Origin: Isoetes taiwanensis
Taxonomy: Eukaryota; Streptophyta; Lycopodiopsida; Isoetales; Isoetaceae
NCBI GenBank assembly: GCA_021234155.1
Contig: JAJEKV010000060.1
Coordinates: forward strand, 1,885,274 to 1,949,273
Length of the DNA: 64,000 nucleotides
Reading direction: 5' to 3'
In this document: positions 9,430-20,790 of the stretch, piece by piece
How the letters are laid out: each line of letters begins with the position of its first letter
Numbering within the stretch: the stretch's first letter is position 1
Notes under the pieces: model-generated
What the model saw: only the letters and a program-made list of their open reading frames with translations
The model's database searches: none
What the model was told of the DNA's origin: nothing
Position numbers and translations under genes: made by a program

Positions 9430-10530
9430 TGGACCATTTCGGCATAAGCGTATCCGAATGTCATCATAGGTGCGGCATGCGTCTTCCGGCTCCAACTCCG
9501 GCATCGTTGACAAATCCCCTCCTAACGCGGCTCCCCAATCCATCTCCGAGTCTCAATCAGGAGATGGTGTGCTTTGTCGCGGATAGAAATAATGGTTCTG
9601 CACTTTTTCATGGGTAGACGAGTGCGCAGGTAGCATTGCAAGCCCCGCCCCCAACATGGAATTTATTGGGCGTTGATAATGTGTCATCTTGACCTGTCCA
9701 AGGATGCTGGCATCCCATTGAGGAAGCATGTGTCGAGGTACTGTCTGAGACTGTGGCGATCTGCCTTCGTTTGCACTCGGATGCACCTGTGCTCCTGCAC
9801 ATTCCATCTGGCCAGCCACTGAGCTCTCCTTTCCCGCCAGCATGCTTTTAGGCATTGAGGCTCCATTGCCACAGTGTAAGCGAGGTTAGGGAGACGAGTA
9901 TCAATAAGCCTGAGGACATCAAAAAGCCTGGGTACTTTGTTGCTCTAGCATAGAGTTGAATGCTTGCCAAATCCTCCGTAAGCATCTAGGTGTAAGTATG
10001 CGCGTGCTCATAGTTCAATCAGAGTTGTACATGTGGTTGGAGCAACCTTCCAAGCCAGATGTAGAGCACCTCCAAGCTTGATGTAGAGGGATGAGGAGGT
10101 TGGAAGGTTGCTCTACATCTGGCTTGGAATTGAGTCCACCTCCTCATCCCTACCAAGCTTGGCGGTGGTCGCGAGTCCACCTCCTCATCCCTACCATCCG
10201 TTCCCACTTTCGGAAATGCTTGATGACATGCATGTCGTGCTTTCGACCACCAATACATAGTCCACCATTTGGACCGCCTCCTTGGTTCTCCGCTCTTTTT
10301 GGCGAGATAGCGGCCACTATGCTAGTCCATTGCAAATCACCGGTCGAAGATATTGCAAAGCAACAACAAGCTGCCTCCCATAGCCTTGAGACACGAATGT
10401 CGACTAGCGCCGATTGGTCAAGTTCTTCACGAAGGCTCAATTGCAACACATCATGTGCCAAAGAGTCAAATCTCATGGGTTGTTCTATGCCAATGTGTGT
10501 ATTGAAGTCTCCAATGAGCATGACACTACC
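9430..10530 (-). mobile_element. LINE (non-LTR retrotransposon) fragment with endonuclease domain
   Basis: The minus-strand ORF 10521-10150 opens with MLIGDFNTHIG, the GDFN motif of the APE-type endonuclease used by plant L1-like LINEs to nick target DNA. It continues with a degenerate endonuclease core. Further along the minus strand (9872-9684) another open frame, rich in Arg/Trp (RERRAQWLARWN), looks like the linker between endonuclease and reverse transcriptase. The region is clearly more GC-rich than its surroundings, like the LINE at 37.6-40.4 kb. No reverse-transcriptase motif was found, so this is a truncated and frameshifted copy. Confidence 0.6.
10048..10195. repeat. 21-bp inverted repeat and 23-24-bp direct repeat
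   Basis: 10048-10068 (ttccaagccagatgtagagc, plus a) is the exact reverse complement of 10109-10129. Just downstream, gagtccacctcctcatccct occurs twice (about 10132 and 10171). This local rearrangement sits inside the LINE relic and indicates repeated template-switch or repair events. Confidence 0.75.
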
Positions 10531-13500
10531 CTACTTGCTTATCTTGATGTATGTCATCGTATAGATCGGCGTTAGGGCTCCAATCTATCCACATCCAAGT
10601 TGAGTTTTGATTGTTTGGCGATTCTCATAAAGCGAGTGTGTTCATCATCGGGTGTTGAATCGAGAATAGGCTTGTCATTTTGTCTAACAGATGAGAATAG
10701 ATTAGAAATAGTCTCAGAAATAGTGTTTCTGAATAGTCTTCGCATGCCAAAATGCCATGGCTATGTCGATTGAGGAAAGTGACACCCAAATTATTCACAC
10801 ATGTCGGCCTCACCTGAGGCAGAACCTAGAAAAATTAGCTATGAAAAAAATAAAAATTCAAAATTGGATGTATGATTATATATGGTCTGATAGATAATAT
10901 TTCAACGTGTAGGGAGACCATCAAAGGCTTTGAAATAGTATAATGAGCAAGGTATTAGCCCAAAACAAATGAGGGGGCAAGGCCCCATCATAAAACAAAC
11001 AAACAAGTAGCTATAATGATGATTCTAATCAACATGTTTAATGGTTACATTATGCCATGTGAGATGAAGCTCCAATCTACGGTCCTAGTTGCAAGCTAGT
11101 TACTACCTTAATTGACAGCCTTAGGCATTTCTTTCTTGCATTTCATCATTTAGAGATTCACTTTTATAGGAAGAGATACGTCAGATTGACTATCAAAGTG
11201 AACTATCCAAGAATATCTCTGTGTCCAAGTGACGACAATGTAGAGCTCACTCGTCTAAAGCAATACATAGATGTATGAAAGCTTTGTGATGTCAAAAGAT
11301 TAAAAGGGGGTTAAGATAGTTTAATTATAAGAAGCAAGTCAATCCTTCACTGACCAAACCAGATGCATATGATACAAAAGTGCAGGAGTCGAGCCATTGC
11401 ATCTTGCGCGAAGGTACCCAATGACTCAAAGGTGAGGTAGATAGGTGAGTGAATGAGCTAAGGGGTAGAATCTATCAACATTGTCAACTAGATGAATCTC
11501 CCACATTTTAAATTTGCCTAGAGCACTTATGACTTTCAGATCAAGGTGGTTACCTTGTCAACATCAGTTCAGTCCCTACATATGCTTCTACAGACATCTC
11601 ATGTGGCCTCTTTAGAATCTTACATTCTAGAAGTGTTTGAAACAATTATATCCAAAGCAAATACATTGATATGTATATACTATTTAATACCTTTCTATAA
11701 GGCTTTTCGTATGGAAACCGTTGGGGTTGGTTTTTTAATGGTATCTTGCAAAAGGTCTGACGAACTATTTTGGTTCGTGTTTTACTCCGGTAAATAGATA
11801 TTCTATTCTGTTGTTGCAGAATGTGAACCTAAATTTGCATGTTGAGTCAAGAATGTATACCCACTTGGTTTGATATTGTACTGATCATTCTTACTTGCTA
11901 GTGTGGTGGTGCCATATTGTATACGAATTGGATTGGATTGAATTGAATTTTACAATCCATGGAGACCAGATGACCTATAGAATCCAAACAACAAAGAACT
12001 GTCGGCCTATTATTGTGCAAGGTTAAAAAACCCCTATCCCTAAGGGTGTTCGAGAGAAAAACCTTAGCGCTAGTTGGTTCTTTGATGAACTATACTACAT
12101 TTGTTCTGTCAATGTGATGATCGAAGACACAATATAAAAGCAAGGTCCACGAAAAGACAATCCGTAGAGCATGCAATTAATACCACATTTATTCTTTGAT
12201 TCCACAAATTTTAGGTGCTCGCATTTCTTTAAATGCTTTTTTTTAAATTCAATGGTGGAGAACATTATGACTTTGAAGGGTATTGTGGAAGAAAACTGTT
12301 TTGGTATTTTCCACTTTACTGATATAAATGGTCACACTTTTTTAATTGACGTAGATAAAACTATTCTGGTCACACATTAGGATTGGGCCATATCTTAATC
12401 TAGTCCTATGTGGATAACCAGTTTCCATGTAGCAATAATCTGGAAAACAATTTAAAAGCACGAAGGTGTAAGATGTGTTGGTTGAGAAACCTTCTATTCT
12501 GGCATTTTTAGTTGTAAAAACCTTAGAGTAGTATGTTGTTAAGTTCCTCGTACGATGTGTAATTCCAGATTTAGGGTTTTTGTTTTCATGCTCTTCATGT
12601 GCATGGTCGTGACTTTCTGGGCCAGCGCTGCTACTTGGACTTGATGAATCCAGTTGCCCTCATGTCAGCCCCGGTAAAGGAAATACTACTATGGTTTCTT
12701 TAGATTTACTGCTCAATGTTATGCACATACGTTCGGAGCAGAGGCAATGCCATTTCTTCTGTAAATATATATGTAAAAGGCTTCTAGGCTCCAGTTGATA
12801 GATCCAGTTCAAAGAAAGAAAACATATGCATCATTTATTGTGTACAGTTTTCTTATGCTCATGTACATGGTCTCCGTATCTAGTTTTGCGAAGTTTTAGC
12901 ATGTAGGCCTATAACCTCAACAGCTTTCCAGATTTTAGTTGTTAGATCTCTGCTTATGTGTGAACTGGGAAGAAATATTAAGGGTTTTGATGCTAGCAAT
13001 GGCACATAAAGGTTACAGTAAGTAATGGCTTTGATGTTCAGATGCAATGCAGTTAGGTCAAGAGGTTTTGATCCAAAATATAATGGTTTTGATGGTTTGA
13101 CCTTGGAAATGAAGCCCTAATACTGTACTTTGGGTCAATTTTGAGGAGTAGTAATTCATGTGCATATAGAATCAAATGAAAAAGTACAGGTTCAAATCCC
13201 GTGGGTTTTTTTTTTATTACGGAATACATGAACACTGAATACAAGGTTTTATACTATTTGTACTATATGTATTTGAATAGTGGCTCTATATGCATGAAAC
13301 AAGGTTATATTTTTAGGGAAATGTCATCTATGGTCATAATTACTTCCTAAGAAAAGGGGAGATGATGTCATGCGATTCAATAAGGATATTAGATGGATGA
13401 TATTTGATGGGTCATTAAGACCCCCTAGTGAAGTTGGAATTATTGTTATATGCAGGCCTTAATATTGGTAAATGAATAGTGGATAGAGGTTTAGTTTTTG

Positions 13501-13893
13501 TGATAAAATGCTAAATAAGATTTTTTTCTAGAAAATTTTCCAACATTTCGAGCCTAGGGTTTCGACCATGGCAACATGATCGGCAAAGGAAATACAGGGC
13601 AGTATGCAAATACAAAAGTAGAGAACGCCAGTCATCCAGCCAGCGTGATCCGACACTTAGGTATATCTAAATCCGACATTCTGGAACAAGGGCGATGTGA
13701 TACTATAAAAATAGCCCCAAATGTGTATATAGCATTTCGTTTTGCAGACACTATGTCTAAATGCTGAATTCTAGACTAGGATCTTCCGATAGCTTGAATG
13801 CAGTGGATAAAGGATTGAAAATTCAGTGCATAATGGTTTGCTAGCAATCGATCCAAACTCTGGTGATATTAGAAGAGTTGGATCTAGTAATGA
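10531..13893. other. No recognised gene
   Basis: This is a long AT-rich interval with only short open frames on either strand (largest about 83 codons, 11546-11797) and no recognisable motif, splice pattern or repeat structure beyond short poly-T and poly-A tracts. Confidence 0.5.
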
Positions 13894-15148
13894 TTGTGTA
13901 GAGCAACACCCATGTCTAACCTCGATGATGATGATAAGGGAGACTCTTCTACTGTAAAGACCTCTGTAAATTCGGAGCAGGGGAGTGAGCTTGCAAGCAC
14001 TGCCTATAAGGCATCTGATAAAGTATTTACAGGGGATAGCCCAGATCTAGGGGATGGTGCTAGCAAATGTTTTCCCCCTAGTGTTTACATTTCAATGGCA
14101 TCTCAAGCTATGGACAATCCAGCTTCTACTAATCAGGTTGGAAGCATAAATTTATTTAAGAATCTTACTAGTCTTTTGTTCTCCTTTATGATTATATTAG
14201 TAGATGATGGATGTTGTTTAAAGATTCAGTATGATTCTAGGCTATGTGCTAGCATGAGGATGGAGTAAATGGATGCATTAAGCATATTTCCAGATCTAGT
14301 CTTATTCTATAATTTATTGGTATATCTCTTATGTTTAATGATAATACCTAGTGGATCTAGTGTGTCTGAAGTATGTGTTGATATTATTTTCGTTTTGCAT
14401 TTGTTCATATGAAATTAAATCTCAAAAAATTGTTATATGTATGATCTGACCAGCTTAACAGCACTAAGCTATGATCTGAGAGCTGAGAGTGATCTGATAC
14501 GATCTGAGAGTGTAGGATCTGAGAGGGCATTAAGCTAAGTATGATAGTCTGTGTTATTTGCTATCCTATCTTGCTGAACTATCTGTATCTTAGAACAAAT
14601 TGAATTATATGAGTTACAGATTGCTTGCTGCATGTTGCCTTAAGCTTCTTTGCTCAAAAAACATACAGGTCCTAAGTAGTATTGTGATCCATTACGCTGA
14701 TAGACATGGTAACAGAATGTAGTCACTGATGCCATATGCATATCAATAGATAATCTGATTTGTTCAATAATTTGGTAGACAGATTTTTGGATCTGGTTCG
14801 TATTCAGCTTAACATTGTTCATATGCTTGGCTCTTTTATTATACTAGAGAAGGCTCAAAAGCCCAGAACTTAGGAGATACAGAGTTATCAGAACTGCTAC
14901 AGGTGGAAAGTTTGAAACATTCACCTTGATGATAAAGAGGTTTGCATGTCTAGAGTAGATGGAGCTTGCAAGCCAATTACCAGGAAGGAGGTGTCCAGGA
15001 CCGCTTCTTTTTTCCCTAGACAACCTTTTATGCACATGCATGCTAAATATTATGACTGCATGTGGGTGAAGTAAACCTATCTATTGTGGTTATGATGACA
15101 TGCAAGGTGAAGGGCGATGAGCCCAAGAAATCTAAGCTTACCTGCTAG
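13894..15148 (+). CDS. Unrecognised multi-exon gene, diverged copy 1 of the MGRKKGDLN family
   Basis: A plus-strand ORF (start 13894) rich in Ser, Asp and Lys ends as MDNPASTNQ at a good donor (CAG|GTTGGA at 14136/14137). It parallels the NSTQ|GT exon ends of the copies at 16.2 and 24.5 kb. About 0.95 kb downstream, after an AAG acceptor-like site near 15106, KVKGDEPKK leads to a stop at 15146-15148. The block after it (CTGCAG, then GTAACGGGATTTCTTGC at 15195-15220) matches the same block behind the other copies. The N-terminal MGRKKGDLN exon is not evident here, so the start and first exon are uncertain. This is the most diverged member. Function unknown. Confidence 0.4.
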
Positions 15149-15734
15149 CGCTTAGGTCTTTATCCTGACTAAGGCTAACGGTCCTATGGTTTGCTGCAGG
15201 TAACGGGATTTCTTGCTCCTATGTGTGTTTTCCCATTATTTCAAATTGGAAAAGCTTACAAGGCAAGATGACAAAGGATGGAAGATTAAGCTAAAAAAAT
15301 AAAACAATCTATTACGTCGTTGATTCAGCAACGTGGTAGTGACCTCTAGGCCTTGAAAATTATTTTGTACGTAATATGTTGGCTAAGGTCAGAGCTTTCA
15401 TATCAAATGATTCAGGTTTGAGAATTTGTATAATCTAAGTTTGCTGGATATTTTAATCCAGTCTAGAAAAGTAGTCTTTTAGACTTCAAAAAGTATGTTA
15501 ACATTGGTAATACAAAGATTTATAGAGAACTTTTTGGATTCTGAATGAAATTATATTTATAAGCTCTAGAGAATGGGGAACTTCTTATAGATTGTAGAAT
15601 ATGGTAAAATGCTAACCATTTTAAGGCTTAAGTCAAATATACACCCGTTTTGGCTTAAAGTTGCATATTGGTCTTTGCAAAAGTCCATGAAAGGTAAAAA
15701 GTCTGTTGTGTTTTAAGGTTTTTTTTTTTTTTTT

Positions 15735-17725
15735 TTTAAGATGCTATGCAGGGTAGAAGACAAGTTGCTTGGCATATGACCCTAGGGGTATGGCAACAAG
15801 ATGATCTAGTTAGCATAAAACTATGGAACATTTGTAAATAAATGACATGGCATATTTTAAATGACGAAAGCAAATATTTGTTAGGGTTCCAAAAAATGCT
15901 TTAGGGCTCCGGATCCGGCTAACAGCGTGAAGGATTGAGATAGAGGAATGCCTGGCATCAGCACCTTCCAGATAATGATAGAAGCTCGTGCAATTTCTGT
16001 TATTACAGATAAATACAGTGAAGGGCAAAGTTAAGGACACGTCCAAGCAGGTACATGTGCTTTGCTAAGGACCATGATCTAGGTTAAATAGAGGCACTAC
16101 AGCTTGAGTTTGATGCCGATTCTGTCCTCCTCATTATGAAGCCCGACTTCTGCCCCTGAAATGGGCAGAAAGAAGGGTGATCTTAACATGTCTACTAGAA
16201 GAAAGCTAGAGCTGGAAGCTACTCTTGCCCCAAAGAGAAAAAAGATCTGGGAATTTCGCAAGGCAGCAAATGCTTCGAATTCAAAGACTGCTGTAGATAT
16301 CCCCCTGGTGAATAAATGCACTGCTGCTGCTGATTGTGATGGGAATATCAAGAATGCTGAGGCAGTGGAGCAGGTACCCAGGAATAAAGGAAAGGAGCAA
16401 ATGCCTGCCAGCAAGATCACCAGCAATAAAGACACATCTGGATGCAAGACTGCTGCAATTCAACAAATGGGATTTCCCCCTGGAGCGAACTCTACTCAGG
16501 TGAATGCTAGCCATGCTTTGTTGTAGAATTCGGAAGTTATATTTAGCAGATTCTTTTGAAATTAATAAGGGAAGATTGATCAAGTGTGAGAAGGATCAGC
16601 TATTATTGGATCTATGATTAACTTGCATGCTGAGTTTGCTTGTAAGAATAGGTGTATGAAGGCATTAGCAATGTGTTTATTACCACTTGTTTACTGAGGT
16701 TGCTGTTACAATCATGATCCTAATAATATGGGGTCGAAATGCTTAAGTAAATACACATCTGCAGAAAATAACTTGTGCTACATAGAATGGCCTATACTGC
16801 TCTTAATAGGTAGAGAGCAGTTTTGTAGTATTAGAGACTTGGTGTCAATATGTTTGTGATATTGTAATGGTTCTGGAGTATGCGTTCAGATCTGATACCT
16901 GGTTGAGATTGGTGTGATGTACATGCACCATATAATTGCATAGATAGATTGTTGGATCCTTTGATCAGACCAATAAAGATGGAAGCATAAATTAAACTTC
17001 CAAATACTAGGATAATTGGATACATATCAGTACTTATTATAGGTGCAAGTGCTGGTCCCTAAGCAACTCCAAGGTAAGGGAGTCTGTGTGGATATATTCC
17101 AGAACTAGTTAAGCAGATCAGACCAAGTTTTGAATAGATGCAGGATGTGAGTGTACTTTCATGAGTTGTCCTCCAGGTTTTGCATGCAAAAACTTACCAT
17201 TAAAGACATGGTGAAGGGGAATACCCAAGAGACCTACTGCTTACCTGCTAGTTCTTCCTTTATTACCCTCACTGGCTAATATTTGGTTGTTTAACTGCAG
17301 GTAACCAGGTTTCTTGCTCCATGCTTTGATGTTTCTTAGCTTATGACGTCTTCTGCAAGAACTTCAAGTAAGATTGGTCCAATATGAGGATAATACAGTT
17401 TAAAGTGATATTCATGTAAATAGTATCACCAGCACATAATCTGTTATGCTGGCCTGAAAGTACATTTATGGCTTAGAATTTATCTCCATAATTTGAAGGA
17501 TTTTTTGACTTGGAAACAGTGAGATGTGTGATGTCTTATGGATAAGGAATAAAATGTTTTATTACAACAAATTTAATTTCTCAGTTTTCATGATTATGTT
17601 TTAGATATAACCTTCTCCTGGCTTAGGAATAATAACCTGTAGTATTCCTAAGGCTGCTAAGGGCAGACTTGGTATTTCCAGAGGGAATTATCAAGGATGG
17701 AAGTCCGTGATGATTTTGGGGTTTT
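15735..17725. repeat. Segmental duplication, copy A (about 2 kb)
   Basis: This block recurs at 24118-26122 in the same orientation, 8.4 kb away, and is nearly identical by eye with scattered substitutions and small indels. Both start just after a poly-T tract (ttaagatgctatg) and both end in ggttttttt-type sequence, after which they diverge completely. Introns and intergenic sequence are included, so this is a DNA-level duplication and not a retrocopy. Confidence 0.9.
16161..17279 (+). CDS. Unrecognised small three-exon gene, MGRKKGDLN family copy 2
   Basis: Exon 1 (16161-16499) starts MGRKKGDLN and encodes about 113 residues. The head is strongly basic (RRK, KRKK), followed by a Lys/Asn/Thr-rich low-complexity stretch, and it ends NSTQ at CAG|GTGAAT. 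A likely exon 2 is 17043-17073 (VQVLVPKQLQ; TATAG acceptor, AAG|GTAAGG donor). A likely exon 3 is 17177-17279 (CTCCAG acceptor), with MVKGNTQETYCLPASSSF and stop TAA at 17277. Exon 1 to 3 phase is not fully consistent by hand (one base), so the exact junctions are uncertain. The GRKK motif is AT-hook or NLS-like, suggesting a small nuclear protein, but no family is recognised. Retention of splice sites in several copies argues against random ORFs. Confidence 0.5.
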
Positions 17726-17821
17726 TTAGTTTAAATTTCAGTTTTCTAGTTTTACTAGAAACCAGGTGAGGTTATAAATTACAGGTTGAAAAATGTTCTT
17801 ATGATTTCATGTGAATTTATA

Positions 17822-18296
17822 GGTTGATGCTAAAGAAGATTTGCTCAACCATTGGATCAAAGAATTGAGGATCTTTAAGTATCATGAATGCGGGGTTGAT
17901 AGTCCCAATATGGTCGCAGTGCAAACTATTGTAGCATGCATCGAAATAAGGAGATCCATGACTACATTACTTTTAAGGAAACCAATTTGAAGGACAAATC
18001 AAGGTCTCCCATCACATATCTTGGATTCAATGGCTGGTTCAGGCTACTCCATAGTATGAAGAAGTGCAATTTTGAGTATAATAAGTGCAAAGGTACAATA
18101 CTTGAGGTTTACAATAATATGAGCAAAATTCTATACCAAAGAACCCGCCAAGAAGATGAAACTCGCGAGAAATTTTATGATTGGTCTTTCTCAAGCCCGA
18201 ACAGGCCAATAGTATTAAACCATCTTTTGAGGATGATGATCCTATTGAAGATGAGGATGAATGTTTATTTTGAGGAAAAGGATCGACTTTTTTAAT
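17822..18296 (+). pseudogene. Degenerate coding region, family unknown
   Basis: After a possible acceptor (TTTATAG at about 17821) the plus strand reads VDAKEDLLNHWIKELRIF, then KYHECGVDSPNMVAVQTIVA, then breaks. Later open frames continue with YQRTRQEDETREKFYDW and an acidic tail. Amino-acid composition is protein-like over about 450 bp but at least one frameshift and stops interrupt it. No family was recognised. It could be another exon of a gene near the 16.2-kb copy, but the 24.5-kb duplicate lacks it. Confidence 0.35.
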
Positions 18297-18352
18297 GAGC
18301 GATTCATGTTCTTCGCTTCCGTGGATACGTAATTGAAAGCATAGCAATCGAG

Positions 18353-18840
18353 AACATAACAACGAAAGCATACAACTACCATTAATATTAATTAACACAA
18401 ACCATTGTATCTAACACGTTTAAATTAGAATCCCCACGAAACCCCCTTTGGTTTGGGTGCATATTCACGGGGGTTACTCCGAAATCGAGTTTGTCGGATG
18501 GGCATATTTGCCATTTATTCCTTCATCTGGACCGTACATAGCAATCCTCGTTTGTGGGGTATGCCTGTACAAGTTTTTGTATACTGTATATTAAGGTTTA
18601 TAAAATACTATAAGGTTTGAGAGAATATACTTAATGGTGTTAATTTTGTACATGTATTGTAAATTTTAGGGGCTCTCGCTGCCCTACGTAACCCCCCGTG
18701 TGAATATGCACCCAAACCAAAGGGGGTTTCAGGGGGATTTTAATTTAAACGTGTTAGATACAATGGTTTGTGTTAATTAATATTAATGGTAGTTGTATGC
18801 TCGTTGTTATGTTAAAAAAAATTTTGGGCCCTTCGGGCCC
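18353..18840. mobile_element. MITE-like inverted-repeat element, copy A, with terminal GC palindrome
   Basis: The left arm (18353-about 18480) and right arm (about 18690-18813) are imperfect reverse complements for over 120 bp: aacataacaacg, catacaactaccattaatat, acacaaaccattgtatctaa, then ccctttggtttgggtgcata. The 200-bp centre is AT-rich and non-coding. Immediately after the right arm come an A-run and the perfect palindrome gggcccttcgggccc (18826-18840). A related element at 55.7-56.06 kb has the same arms and the same kind of trailing palindrome, and a partial copy lies at 63.44 kb. It encodes nothing. The superfamily is unassigned. Confidence 0.8.
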
Positions 18841-19373
18841 TAACAAAAGGAAACATAAAAATAGCATTGCAAACATAAAGAGAGCAAGATATATGCCTGA
18901 TCCACCTCTTATATAGTCACAAGTTGAAGTTGCTTAAATAATATAAACAAATGAATGTGTATAAGTAACCATGAAAGTAGCAACCTAATTAGAGACAATG
19001 CAAAAAATCATTCCTCCCAAAACTCTTCTCATAACAATACTTCATTTCACATTGTTGGAAATCTATTCAATGAGATAGAATGCTGTCAGATAGAAGCATC
19101 ATCCACACAAATCATGCTCTTGGCATCCCACATTTGCTGTGTAGGTTCTAGAACTGTTTCACATTCAACCACCACCACATGGGCCTTAGGCAACCCGGAT
19201 GCCACTTGAGGCATCCATAATCATCCTTCATCTTTGGCATGGCATTGCAAACTGGTGCAAACAAAAACCTCGATAAATGGTATTTGAGGGTTTTACTGTA
19301 TCAAGGAACATTTAAGCTAGAACACTTATACCCGTTTCGCATTACTTCACTTTTCTGAATCACCTCCTTAATC

Positions 19374-19645
19374 ACTTAATCACTGCCTTAATCTTCATGC
19401 TTCTGGGAGCAAGTACAGTAATTTGTTTGCTCATCCGATTGGCGATTCTATAAACATGGTAGATCCTCCATTGAGAACAATATTACCAGATAAGTCCTCC
19501 CTAATATCCACATCACACTGCATGATAGACTTGTATGTTGGCTCTTATATGCCTACAACCTCCATGCCTTATAGAAGGCTGAAATAGAACCTCGGATATG
19601 TCACCGCTTAGCTCCAATAGTAATAACTTTGGTTCTCGAAACAAT
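19374..19645 (-). pseudogene. Actin pseudogene (C-terminal part)
   Basis: Minus-strand reading gives the actin order [53 protein letters not shown], then [10 protein letters not shown] and SMKIKAV. This is the segment of plant actin running through GGTTMF and the MSKEITALAPSSMKIK motif. A frameshift after EVLFQPS, a TAA replacing the His after GI, and altered residues after STMF show it is dead. The part seen (about 90 codons) is uninterrupted by introns, so processed versus duplicated origin cannot be told. Only this piece of the ~377-residue protein is present. Confidence 0.85.
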
Positions 19646-20790
19646 CTAAAATGTAAAATATCTGAGAACAATATTTATGGATTTACCAAATGATGAATGT
19701 GTATGCCTCAACATTGAAACAAGTAGAAAATGGAAAGGAGCTTAGAGGTTTACAAAGAGATATGCCTGATTTTAATAGATTCGACTTTTTGTGCTTGAGA
19801 GATATGTGTCATTTTAACCTGCTAAAACACCACATAATCTTCACCCATTTGGTGAAATACAATAATCTATCAGTTATGCAAAAGACTACCGAAAAGTTCC
19901 AAAGATTTCGAGATTACATGTCCGGATGACCCCTTCACCTTTCTTCCTCCCTGTTTACATTCTTTGAATGTTTCAAAAAATCGTGTTTACGTAAAGAGTC
20001 TTTGCTAAACTCGAGATGAACCCAAGGATCTCTGACTAAAATACACGGGTCCTTTTGCGAGATCTACAATGAATTGCGTGAAGTTAAAGGCTTTCGCGTG
20101 CAATTTCAAGCTAGTTTTGGTCGGAATGGAGTTTGACCATCAAAGCGATGCTTGCTTTCGCCTACTGCTTCCTCCTTCGCTACTATCTGCTCCTCTCATC
20201 GAATCCATTTTGACCACTTGGCCCTTTGCATCGGACCCTTTGTAAGCCCTCTTTGCCAAGATTTTTTCCATTCCGGTGGCCTGCCCTAGCCACCGTTGTT
20301 TAAAAGCAGAATGTTGGGCAAAGTCAAAACTTAGAAAAATAAGACAAACCCTCGCATCAGACCCCCTGTTGCCAAGATTTTTCCATTCGGTGGCCTGCCC
20401 TGCCCCTAGCCACCGTTTGTTGCAAAAGCGTAATCTTGGGCAAAGTCAAAACTTAGAAAAATAAGACAAACCCTAAAACTAGCAGCTCGACATCTGCATG
20501 TATGTAACCTTGAGATGTGAGGAAAAATAACAATAAAATAATTATGAGCCCTTAGATTAAAAGTGAGAGGGTAGATCTTGGCCATTGGAATGGTATGGGA
20601 GAAATTGGATGGCACAAAAATCATAGGAACATGGGCCAAACCATGGCAGAGTGGAATTAAAAGAGAAAAATATAGTGTGCACTCTAGATGTACGCATTAG
20701 TACACTCCATGCAATACGGACTCCAAATCATAGTAAAACCATTGCAAAAGTGTACAAAAAATACAAAAAAACCCCCGTTATAATGCTACA
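19646..20790. other. No gene; one tandem duplication
   Basis: The interval holds the 120-bp tandem repeat at 20228-20474. The rest is short open frames and AT-rich DNA without recognisable motifs. Confidence 0.5.
20228..20474. repeat. Imperfect tandem duplication, about 120 bp per unit
   Basis: Units start gcatcggaccc (20228) and gcatcagaccc (20354) and share ggtggcctgccct, tagccaccgt and gggcaaagtcaaaacttag. They differ by several small indels. Confidence 0.8.

Noticed and set aside
18815-18840. Rho-independent-type terminator
   Set aside because: The GC palindrome follows an A-run but the genome is eukaryotic and the same palindrome recurs at the end of another MITE copy.
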